Source: Linepithema humile (taxonomy: Eukaryota > Arthropoda > Insecta > Hymenoptera > Formicidae). From it: a DNA stretch of 64,000 nucleotides. The notes under the pieces were generated by a model. The model was given only the letters and a program-made list of their open reading frames with translations. It was not told where the DNA came from and searched no databases. The stretch is from the NCBI RefSeq assembly GCF_040581485.1, contig NC_090129.1, positions 23,938,764-24,002,763 on the forward strand, in the 5' to 3' direction. Below, one piece after another: positions 38,701 through 49,600 of this stretch (its first letter is position 1; each line of letters starts with the position of its first letter). Both the position numbers and the translations under genes were made by a program.

Positions 38701-41700
38701 AAAGCGATTGGCCCGACAAAACTTTGAACGCGAACAAGAAGCAGCCGATAGCTTTTGCTAGGAGGCTGTGTGCGCGTGTTGTGCCGTTTATTTATGCCGA
38801 CCATTTTGCGGCGACGTGCCACCATCTTGTTTTTACGACCACCCCACGAGGCATACCGTGGTCTTCTGCGGCGAACAACCTTCTCGCGGTATTCGTACTT
38901 GGCGAGATAAATCTTTAAACTGATAATGCTCGGATCATAATAAGAAATAAAAATAGTGTCTAAATTTCGATAGCAATAACGAAGGTGCTGAATATTTGTT
39001 TAAATTAAACTGTTTTTCAATCATCACAAAGAGAAAAATGAATTACGTATGTTAAATAGACTACTCTAAAAGACATTTTTTTAAATTTGAACATGAAGAA
39101 CAGATTGTGCAAATTATTACATCGATGAAAATTACTCAATTAATACTAAAATGTATAAAGAAACATTTTTATTTTTATTTTAATAATTTTGAAAAATGAA
39201 AACATCATCTTATTTAAGAATCCAGCGTTTCCTAATATAGAATGGAAATTATTTTTTGGAAGCAATATTCCAAAATTTGAAGTGATAAAGTAATTTTGTT
39301 TCGTAGAATTTTATTTCTAAATAATAAAGTGCAAAATCACTGTCTATTGGAACATTTTATTTCATTATTCGGCTATTTTAAGATTTCTCTTTTAGAAATA
39401 TAGAAATTTTCCTCGGCGACAGTGATCTCTAACGTTCGAAAACAGTTGACAAAGTTAAACGCTTTGACCGCAAAGATTCGCCGGTGAAGTATCCCGACCG
39501 AAATTGCGCGGTAACGCGGCCGCTCCGCGATGCCGGAGTCGCTTTAACCGTCCGACAAATCGCGACGACCGAACTGTCGTTAAACACGCTAACGATACTA
39601 ACGACGGCAACCGGGCGGCCACCCCGTGCGACGATATCGTTGAACACGAAAGCGCGGTCGAGCACGAACCAATTTCATATAAACGGACGTAACAAAGTAA
39701 AGATAAACGCTTCTTGAGAAACTATTTCAAACGATAAACGATAAATTTTATCAACTCTTCGGTGGATATGAAATATATTTGACTTTTTCGAATACTGTTG
39801 CGAGCCCGCAGCCTGCGCCTACGTTTAAACGTCACGATCGAAAACAAGCGGCGCCTTAAATGCAGTTAATTAACCGAGATCGAGAGTGTTATCGTCAAAC
39901 GCTGAGTTATGGCCGGCAAGCGGAGTCTAATTGGTTTTACGAAACGATCGCCTTCTCTCTTTCGCGATAGCGGAAGCTATCCGGTTATACTGCGGTCGTC
40001 TTCTTCCATCGCCACAACAAACACCAATTAATTCTTTATTATCGATCGTGTGCGTTATTCGGATAATAAACATCGTTACTCGTTGAAACCGCAATGATTC
40101 GTCAGAGTGTCTCCGATGAGAAAATACAAATACAGAGATACGTATTTAGCGTTAAATGTGGAATACGAATAGCGGTCGAAGAAATCGCTATGCGGTGATT
40201 GCGAGGATCAATAATATAACAGACAGCGATTTGTTGTTTGCCATTTGTTATCATCAATATATGTAATACGTTGTTTATTAATGTTTGCTTCGATACAAGT
40301 AAAAGACGGACAGCTCGTGTCCCGCTATTTCTTCCGTTCGTGGACATCTGTGTCTTTTTTTTGAGTAAGAATATAATGGTCGGTGAGCGCCTATTTGCGT
40401 CACAAGCGACTCGTGTCACGTGAAACGTTTCCATCATCTCGTCTGCTCTATGAGAGTTTCGTCGGAGCTTTGCGGGATCCTTGTATCGCGCATGTTTCTG
40501 ACCATTCCGCGAAGGCAGGTAATTATGAGTGGATTACAAGAGAGAGAGACGGAGAGAAGCCGCGTCGGCGCGGCCGCTAGACCGGTGAGTGCGCCGCGAT
40601 AATATAACGAAGTATAATAACTACTAGCGCGATTATCGTCCTAATAAGCGCAAGCGGTGACGCAAGAAAGCCTCTCTCGCGCGCGCGGAATAAGAATGTG
40701 AGAGGCCAATGCGGTGCCGAAGCTCAGCCGAGTGCGAATTACGCGATTGGCCGCGAGGACCAAACAGGGGAGTCGGTGAAATATGGTGCGAGCGAGCGAG
40801 CGAGCGAGCGGTTTGCCCTTTCACGATGCTCGTTGTATTCGCAGCAATTACGCGCCATTCGACGCCGACTGCGGACATTGCGCAAAGGCAATGTTGTGAG
40901 AAATCAATCGGGAATATTCGTGCGGTCTCGAATCATTCATCAATTGTAGTTATTACATATCGTGTGCATGCGTATGTATGCACCGGCCATAATCGCGGCC
41001 TCGCTGATTATACGGCGCGTAAATCATGCATTTCTCGTAAATCACGAGAAATCAAGCGAGAATTGAACGGACAACTAATGAATCCAATTATGAGGGTTTT
41101 TTTCCCCCCCATTTTTTTCCTTCATTTACATAATTCGCGGTGTTATTGGAAGAATCATTAAAGTCACTTATATATAGATAGTTAATTATTTTAGGCGCAA
41201 GGTATTGCGGTTCATTTGATACACATTTTGACGTTCGCGGATCGATAAGGAATCGCAAATGAACGCGTAATGAGATTATTATTTGGATCGCTCGCGATTA
41301 CCGCGCGATGGCATCTATTTCTGGGACGAGGAGCCGGCGATAAAGGACGGGCGTAAACGGGAGGGAGGGGAGGTGAGGTCGGGGGGAAAAAGGGGGTGCA
41401 TAATGGGATAATGTTCGCTCGATGGCCCTTTTACCCTTTAACGATGATTCCTCGGTTCCCAGCAAATTGTACGGAAGAGGGATTCGGCCGACAGTCGACG
41501 AGACGAAGAGAGATGTATTTCGAATAGAAATTTAACGGATCTTTTCTTTCACGCTGCTGTTGCGTCGATAAAAAAAAAAGAACATATCTCGATAGAATAT
41601 AGTTTCAACATTCATTCGTGTATTCGTATAAATATCGCTTAAACGCACGCGATCCTTCGATCGAGTTCGTGCGAGAGAGGCGTAATGAGAGGGTCACCGG

Positions 41701-44700
41701 AGCGTATTACTCGTGTTATTTAGCAGTAAATCAAACTTGGAAAAATATAGACCGTTATTGTACACTGCAAAATCTCTCAGTTCCTCGTCTCGAAAATTGC
41801 ACGGAAAGAACGCTGGCTGTCGGTCTTGCGAGCGAAACTCGCGGGCTTGTTAGGACGAACGTGATTTCGCGTTATTAATTCTTTAATTAATTCGGCCAAC
41901 AGCTTGCAAAGCTAATCGAAGAATAATCACCGAAGCGCAATCGCTGAATTCAGACTTAGCGTCGAATTCCCTTCGGATTAGCGCGTTTTAATCCATTAGC
42001 GAGACCGTCGCGGACGTCGAGGGTGGCGATTCACTCTCGCGATTCCCGATACACAGGTATCTAACGGCCAGTCCTCCGTCGCTTCTTTATTGGTCTCGTG
42101 AAATTGGTAATATCGCGCACTTACTCATTACATATGCAAATCCGCGGTGCTTAAAGCGTGCTGCGTCTGTTATTCGCGCGCTATTACTACAAGAGAGATA
42201 AGAGCTTAATGAGTCCGATAGCTGCCTATCGGACGTAATAGAAGGCGGAACGAACGGATATTGAACGCGAAACCGGAGTGATGTTCAATGGATATAAATT
42301 ACATGCAAATTACGATATCTCGTCCGTCAAAAACTTTGTCCGTCTGCCGAGCTGTCGATTATATTATTAACATTATAACGATTCCGATATATGAATAATA
42401 AATGCCGTCTTATCTTTATTTGACAAGCGATTCGAGTGTAAAGTTATTTCAAATAAATTTCTCTTAGCACATACAATGTCCTGCCATTACGTATCTCCTC
42501 AGCGACGATTTCTTTAAAGATAATCGCGACAGGCTATTCAATTTAAGTGCTTCTCTTCTGAAATGCATAAGGGACACGCGCTGACGTAATAGCGACAGAA
42601 TGTCGCCAGCAGTGTCACCGAAATGTTCGCTTATCAAGTGCTCTTTTTTTCTGAACGCAGTGGCCGGCGCGTTCCCGAGGCGGATCGGCCATCCCTATCA
42701 GAACCGAACGCCGCCGAAGAGGAAGAAACCGAGGACGAGCTTCACGAGATTGCAAATCGCCGAGCTGGAAAAGCGCTTTCACAAGCAGAAATACCTGGCG
42801 TCCGCCGAGCGCGCGGCGTTGGCGAAGTCGCTGAAGATGACGGACGCGCAGGTGAAGACCTGGTTTCAAAACAGGCGGACGAAATGGAGGTGAGTTCGCG
42901 ATATTTTATAATGAAACAATCACGAAAAAAAAAAAAAAAAAAAGAGAAAACCGCGCCGTCTTCCCGTGACGTTTATTAGCATTCGCGTCGATGTTTATAC
43001 GCGGCGATTTGTTGAGACTCGTTGTTTCGGGCGACGAATGAATTTTCGTTTGAGAGAGAAAACGGAGAACCAAGCTCGGAATGTTAATAGCGCGTTAGTT
43101 GCGGTCTGACACGTATATCTGTAAACGCATTGGCAGTCAAATGTATTGGAGTCTCTTCAAGATAAGGAAGGACGAAAACACGTCATTTAGATAAAAACGA
43201 GAGGGGGGACGGCCCGATCCGCAGCGCAGGTTAGCCCGATACCGGGCCCGTCTCGGCGGCGAGACGGCGGGGTCCTGGCGACATTCTCGAGAGGAATCCT
43301 CGTATATACCCTCGCACTCTGCCCGTCCCTCGACCTCGCGTCAGAATTTCTAAAATCGTCGCGCTGTGAAGTCCTTGGCATCGCTTCGTTCTACGAAGCG
43401 TGATAAAGAGGTGAACTTAAGCGGAGAAATTTTCGACGACGATATTAGTTCCCAAACGAGCTGCTCGATCGTGGACCTTTTCAAAGTTTATTCCATCCTT
43501 CGGATTCCCCCGCCTTTCTGCTTTCGTATTTGCTGTATTAATATTGCATGGTCTATCGACGATTAAAATCGATTAATATTTTCAGTCCGTCTTTCCAAAC
43601 TACTACTCGTCGCGACAATACTGGCGTAAATAGCGTTCGTTAAAATTAAGAAGTCTTTGTTCTTCGGTCTTTTTTTTTAGACATCGACGTCCTGGCGACA
43701 ATTTAGACATCGACGAAAGGACAATTTCGGTGAGTTTAATTTTTAATGTTATAATTGCCGGAGAAGGCTACCTTCGTCGATGTTTTCTAAAAAAAAAATA
43801 CGAGAGAGAAAATCAGAGATTCCTTTAATTTTAATAAACGCTATCGCCAGTATTGGCACGACGTGGTGTTATGTTTAAAACGCTCAGGATGGAAATATGA
43901 ACATTTCTAATTTTGCTTGTGATAATTTTGACAATATCTCGCAGACTGAGTTACAGGTATTATTCAATTCTGTGATCAGTTTGGATGTCAAAGCGATTTA
44001 AAAATGACACATACAATTTACAGATCGTAGCTTAAAATGTGCATTAGAGATTGTGTATTCTGAATTACGGATTGCAATAGAAATAAATTTCTTCAATTTG
44101 CCATCGCTGTTTTTGAAATTTTAACGCCGCGAAATTGACATTTCGAAACAAAAAGCGCACGTTTTTCGGCTCGATTTCTATTCTCTCAGAGAGCAAACGG
44201 GAGTTCCGAACCTTATCTGTACGTATCTCGTATGCATATGAAGGCGACTGAGAAATTTTTTGTCGTCGCGAGAGAGAGAGAAGCGGGCGTGAAATTCAAT
44301 TTGGAATCCGACGACACGCGTTATCCGTCTCGATGTACGCTCGGAAATGTTATCGCCGTGACAGGTACATTTGTCTAGAATGTTACGACGAGTTAACTTC
44401 ACGCAGGAGTGACAAGTACATCATTTTTAATTAAAGACGCACGCACACGACAGGGTAATCATGCGCGGCGATCAATAACGCGTCACCGCGCACACACGAC
44501 AGACTTTTCCTCTTCGACTCACGGCCGCTACGGAAATATAGAAAAATATAAACGTACGAAATGTTGGAATTCTTTTACTCTTACTATTGATAATTTTTTT
44601 ATTCGAAGATTTTTGCAATTTTGTACAGTGCACCCTAAAATTTGCGAATGTCCTTTTAACAATAAATTTTCAGATCAATTTCTGAATAGACTTTTTCCAA

Positions 44701-47700
44701 GCAAAACTGTCAAGAGAAGATATTATTTATCTCATCCCCCAATTTTCAATGTTATATTTTTTTAATCTTTAAATTGAGATTCTATTAAAGTTCACCTAAA
44801 ACTGAAGAATTTTTTTCTTATTTATATGCAAAGTCTTTCTTTTTTAATCGCTTACGAATTCGAAAACCATCGACTGACATTTTCACTCAAGAAATATCGA
44901 CTTTAAATTGATCAGAGAATCCATCCAGTAAAAGAACACTCTGCGTAAGACGCTCGCGAGAGAGAAGACGAGAAAATCGCAGGGATTCAAAGAGAATGCG
45001 TTTTTCGACGGAGTGCGTACAAGCGCGCCGTAACGAGCCTAGCGCGACGCGGCGCGATGCGTCCAGTGTGTGCAGCTGCGTTTAAAGTAACGAGATGACT
45101 GTAGGCAGAGATGAGATAACTCGGTCTCAATAATTCAGGCACCTAACAGCTTAGCCCTGTCCCGTACATAATGTAGTCTCTTCCCTACCACCCGCGCGCA
45201 CCTTCCCCCCCCGGATTCTCCGCCGGTCGTCCCCCGGCCGCCCCTCCGGCTTTGACTGCCAATCCTCCGCGCGCGCCCCCGTCACCTCTTTCAGCCCCTT
45301 TCAGCCTCCGCGCGAGACGCGGGAGAGAGCTCCTTGGCTTTTAAACTGTCAAACGCTCGAATCCGTTGGCTGAATCGTTTCGATCTCCGCCACCGCCGGG
45401 CCGCCGCACCGACCCCACCGATTCGCCTCGTTAAACATTCATCGGTTACAGTGTAGGACCAGGCCGGTAACCGTTCGAACACGCATTCGCAGGGTGCGAC
45501 GATACACCGCGCGCGCAATACAGCGAGGTGGTGTAAGAAAAATCAATCGGCATTAGGCATGCGACTCGCGATTTGCAAATAGTTAGAGTTTCATCGACGA
45601 CTTCTGTTCCGCTCCTTGTCGAACTCGATGTTTTTATTCGCGTTTTAGAGCCACAGCTGCGTCGAAACGGCGGGGGGGGGGGGGGAATAGTAGTAGGAAG
45701 ATACAGCGCGGTCTGCGACAATTTTAACTGTTAATAAAATATAAATAATGATAAATCACAGAGATATACAACGGGCTAATTGCAGAGAAAGAACCGTGAA
45801 AGCGTGCTCTCTATCCGCGAGGCGAGCTGTATATCGGGGCCTGAGCGTACGCTAAAGTATAAAGATAAGAGTAATGTGTCCCAGGTTGCGAGAGAGGATA
45901 TGGTTATGCCGGCCGCAGCGAGGATGGGGCGAGGCTGGCTGCGTCGGGGCTGCAAAATGTAATCGGCACGGTGTCGTCAATTATTAATCGCTAACCGCGT
46001 TAATTACTTGCAGAGGCGTAGGTGCACCTGTCACTGCCGCAATGGCGTAGCCGCAATGGATTCGGGCTGGAGATGGGCGCGGATGAGCGAGATTCAATTG
46101 CCCCTGGCGGCTAATAAAAGCGACAAGCGCTAAATCTTGCTCGTTTTTACTCCGGACGTTCTGCTTTTTCACGACAGCGCGATAAACGCGTTTAACGTAA
46201 TTTCATTAATAATAGAACTAGTTCGCATCGACCGTGACACATTACAAATGTCAACGCGCTGTAATTAAAATATATAAAGCCGAAGCGCGAGTATTATGTG
46301 GCGAGCTAAAAAACGAGAGAGAGACCTGCGAAAATACAATATATATATTTGTATAAAAATTTATTTTTCGTCTTTTATCGAAAAAGTGAAAAATTGAAAG
46401 GCAGATTTTACGAATTGCGCAGCTTGTAATTCTATTTTGCAGAAATACATATTGCTCTTCAATCACGAGTTTATTAATTACGCGTCTTAAATGATATAAT
46501 AAATGAAATGACGTTTGTATTAGATTCTCAGGAGTTAAAATTTGTTTTTTTCAGTATGTGTAAGTGTTACGTGAGTTTGTGAAACGCTGCGCTTTTCACT
46601 TAGCAGCCAAGCAATTCGTTAAGATCGATTCGAACGATAACGAACGAGAATTTTACAATGTCGAAGTAGGTCGAGGCTCGAGAAAGAACCTCCGCGGCGA
46701 CTTTTGGGAATCGGAAAGTATATTTCAAAGGCGAGTGTAATCGTCGACGTCGGTACCGGGTAGCTCGTTTACACGGGTATCGGGCGAAGAAAATTACAGG
46801 AAGTTGTCGAGTCCGGTGTGTGTGTGTGTGTGTGTGTGTTGCTCAACTCGCGGCCCGAAAAAGACGGGCAAAAAGAGGGTCAACGAGATAGTACCTGCGC
46901 CGCGATACCGTCGCGGCGTAATTCGTGAGGACACGAGGCGCCCGCGCCACCGGTCTTTAGAAGGTCCACGGACATTATACGGCCGAAGGAGGAACCAGTT
47001 TTAGGAAATTATAACGATCGCCGCGTAGGAGAACATCGGAATCAACTTCGGACCGGCTTTGCCGCGCACGCTCCGGCTTCGTCCTGTCACGCGGAGGTTT
47101 GTCGGCGAGGCGAAACCTGCGTCCAGAGCGAAGGGAGCACTCGCGGAATAGGCGATCGAAATGCGTTGCGAAATATGTTTTATAACAAACGGCGATGCAC
47201 CGAGGAAGAAGGTTCGTTGTTCGCCACCGCTGGGCGGTCGTGCGCGCAAGCTCTATCGACCTCACCGACGGGTCGGCCATTTTGCGGCACCCTAATAGAC
47301 TTAGCGCTAGAAAACAGACATCGCCCGAGCCACCCTGCGGCAAGGTGGTTCCTCCGCTTGCCGCCATAGTGACGAATCGAATTAACTTTATTACATCCGT
47401 CTTCTGTTTTCCGCCCAACGACCACCACTCTATTTTCGCCGTCCTTTACTCCGCCTCGTTTCCTCTCCGTACCTGTTCCGTACGGAATCGTCCTTATCTC
47501 GATCCCTGACGCGCACTTGTGCGCTTACTGATGGATTTTAGCTATATATAAATTATTTCCAACACAATTTCCTTGACGAACTACGCTCTTACTCGTTTAA
47601 CCGTGCAAAAGAATTCAAGAATTGACGATACATTAAGCATTTTAGATTAGGAAGTTTAAGGTTTTTTCTTCTGCGAGAAGCGATTTTCGACAATAACCTA

Positions 47701-47973
47701 GAAATAATTCCGAAATAACGATTCTGTTGCAGGAGACAAACGGCGGAGGAAAGGGAGGCCGAGAGGCAGGCCGCGAATCGGCTGATGCTGTCGCTGCAGG
47801 CCGAGGCCCTCGGCAAGGTGGCATATCCGACGACGGTGTCCGGGCATCCGGGTGGCGCGTCAGTGTCGAGTTTGGATAGGCAACCGGCATCGGCGACCGC
47901 GCTAACCCATCCGGTGGGCCAGTGGGCCTCCCCTTACGGCCCGCCGCAGCCCCTCGCCGAGCCGATTTGCTGA
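25995..47973 (+). CDS. C15: TLX-class homeobox transcription factor (C15 / clawless orthologue), three coding exons
   Basis: Coding exons 25995-26769, 42661-42889 and 47733-47973 join in phase to give 414 residues. The homeodomain (about 279-338) is preceded by RRIGHPYQNRTPPKRKKPRT, a signature of TLX proteins. It has Thr at homeodomain position 47 (KTWFQNRRTKWRR), the class hallmark. The block RRQTAEEREAERQAANRLML follows, also TLX-specific. An eh1-type Groucho-binding motif, HPFSISRLL, is at 67-75. The N-terminal region is acidic and Ser-rich with ten consecutive Asn at 105-114. In Drosophila, C15 patterns distal leg (clawless) and other tissues. The C-terminal tail (about 359-414) is Pro/Ser-rich and lacks the HNSSLFALQ block of vertebrate TLX. 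The start at 25995 is the first ATG in frame. The second intron splits homeodomain codon 57. The large introns suggest internal enhancers. Confidence 0.97.
37119..37140. repeat. 8-bp palindromic hairpin, GCACGCAC with 6-nt loop
   Basis: GCACGCAC and GTGCGTGC flank the loop ATGATC. It lies just downstream of a TATATAAA sequence inside intron 1. It may be chance or a protein-binding palindrome. Confidence 0.4.
40788..40810 (+). repeat. (GAGC)n microsatellite
   Basis: Five to six tandem GAGC units within a GC-rich patch of intron 1. Confidence 0.7.
41359..41396 (+). other. G-rich stretch, possible G-quadruplex, in TLX/C15 intron 1
   Basis: The plus strand carries GGGAGGGAGGGG, then GGGGGG and GGGGG blocks within 40 bp. 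The spacing allows several quadruplex arrangements. It is about 1.3 kb upstream of the homeobox exon. Confidence 0.45.
42661..42889 (+). CDS. C15: TLX/C15 coding exon 2 (homeodomain)
   Basis: This exon holds residues 259-334 and two bases of codon 335. It covers RRIGHPYQNRTPPKRKK and the homeodomain through TKW. Helix 3 reads QVKTWFQNRRTKW with DNA-contact residues Thr47, Gln50 and Asn51 intact. The acceptor is GAACGCAG and the donor GTGAGT. The exon after it begins with the base that completes Arg335. Confidence 0.97.
45672..45685 (+). repeat. Poly(G) run of about 14
   Basis: A homopolymer G run in intron 2, preceded by GGC. Run length may be affected by sequencing error. Confidence 0.7.
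46816..46839 (+). repeat. (GT)n microsatellite
   Basis: About twelve GT units in intron 2, roughly 0.9 kb before the last coding exon. Confidence 0.8.
47733..47973 (+). CDS. C15: TLX/C15 coding exon 3 (end of homeodomain and C-terminal tail)
   Basis: The exon completes Arg335 and encodes RQTAEEREAERQAANRLML, SLQAEALGK and a Pro/Ser/Gly-rich tail ending in GPPQPLAEPIC before TGA at 47971-47973. The first block is strongly conserved among TLX proteins. The vertebrate C-terminal HNSSLFALQ block is not present. Confidence 0.95.
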
Positions 47974-49600
47974 AGCGCGACGACGATACGAGAGATTCCC
48001 GCCGAGTGAATCCGCGCGTTCTCGTGTTCTTTCTCGCGTTGGAAATCGGAACAAAGCCGGAGGACGAATCGGACATTAAAGCGACTCGCTCGTTCGCCAC
48101 AATTTCAATCTACATTTCCGTTTTTTCCTTTTCATTATTAATTTACGCTTTATGCGAACGAAAGAATACTCACTCACCGACCGATCATAAGATAACATAG
48201 CAGAGATTTTTCTTTTCTTTTTCTAGAATAGTTATATGAACTGTAGGCTATACTAGCATCGCCTTCCTTCTGCCTTACGATATTCAGGCGACCATCACGA
48301 ACATGAAACACGTCCTAAAAGAGCACCGCGAAATCGATTGTACATTGCCTTACACAGCACGTATTCGGAGCTGTCACCACTTATTAGCCACGGCTCGTAA
48401 GATTTTTGCCATATAATTGTTACGGTTTAAACAGTTAATCAGCGCGGCCGATATCGCGCGTGGACCGATAATCGTGAATTTGTCATGTACGAACAATCGG
48501 GACGCATTTAACAGCGTCCGTTTACCCGCGCGAAGTGACGATCATCGCAATTAGCTCCACGATTGACGCGACACATTATCGACACATTATACGTCTTGGA
48601 ATTCGATGAAATAGCGTTTCGGAGATGAAACGCCTCTTCGAAACGTTATTTCCAGATCGCATTAAACGTACCGGACGTTCGATAATGTCCTGACCTATTC
48701 GATCCTTTCCGAAAGAGAAGTTTTCCGCATCGTGCATCGTCGAGAAGTGCATCATCGATTGCGAAAGTGAGAACTAAGATCCGTATTTACATCTTTATTT
48801 AGCATCGCGTTTGGCGCATTAAATCCGACCTGCTAATTCTGATTTTTATCGTAAAATGCATCAGCAAATTATCGCGATATTGTTGATAATTGGAATTCCT
48901 GAATTATATTACAGGTCAATAAAAATTATGATTTTTAATAAATTTAGGAATCATCTTCGTGCTTAACATGTTTTAGTCCACCTTTAAATTTTTAATAGAA
49001 AAAATATCCATCTCTTATTGGCCTATAATATATTTAAACAATTGAATACTAGTTTTTCTTTTCCATTCCATTCAAATCATCTATTTACCGAATGAAAATG
49101 TTTTCCTGGTTAAATGTGAATACTAAATCCAAGACGGAACAGTTGACGTGACATATCTACGTGTAAATACTAGGCGCTATAGTTGTAATTAGGCATCATA
49201 CTTGTACGATACGAAATACTTGTATACGCAAAAGCGCTGTCGTGCCAACGTACCGACGGCGTACGTTCTCTCTTTCATTGTTAGATACGTCCTGTATATA
49301 ATACTTCGTGCGCGCTGCAACGCGGCGAGATGCAATCAAGATTATATTATATCACGAAATATTATTATATATATATATATATATATAAATATATATATAT
49401 TGCTACCACCACACATACACACATACACACACATCCTACGATCGTCGTCGTCGTCGAAGTATGATTAGGTATATTTTAAATTAAGTTCAGTCGTAATTAT
49501 TATTATAGCGAACGATGTGATGTTATGTAAGTACATGTAACGTTGTATATACGAGAAAAAAATTGAAATGCATATAAAATGATTTAACTGCTACACATAC
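47974..49600 (+). other. Probable long 3' UTR of TLX/C15
   Basis: No gene is seen here. An AATAAA lies at 48918-48923. Three TGTANATA Pumilio-type elements lie at 49162-49169, 49293-49300 and 49544-49551, and a TA dinucleotide repeat lies at about 49366-49400. Sequence change near 49.6 kb may mark the transcript end, but no clear signal defines it. The UTR extent is inference. Confidence 0.4.
49366..49400 (+). repeat. (TA)n microsatellite
   Basis: A TA dinucleotide repeat with one A interruption, followed by a CACACATACACACA run and a short GTC repeat (about 49446-49457). Confidence 0.75.

Larger units (their letters stand above)
26770..42660 (+). other. TLX/C15 intron 1 (about 15.9 kb); no nested gene supported
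   Basis: The intron opens at GTACGC and closes at CTGAACGCAG. I read both strands for nested genes and found only short frames without recognisable domains. It mixes AT-rich runs (26.9-27.8 kb, 33.0-33.5 kb, 38.9-39.4 kb) with GC-rich islands (31.5-32.7 kb, 40.5-40.9 kb). An intron of this size in a developmental regulator commonly carries enhancers. Two TATATAAA-type sequences (about 37103 and 38313) occur, but without an attached exon. Confidence 0.75.
42890..47732 (+). other. TLX/C15 intron 2 (about 4.8 kb); no nested gene supported
   Basis: The intron runs from GTGAGT to TTGTTGCAG. It contains an A run just after the donor, a 14-nt G run at 45672-45685, a C-rich patch at about 45190-45260 and a (GT)n repeat. 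Open frames are short and unrecognised. Confidence 0.75.
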
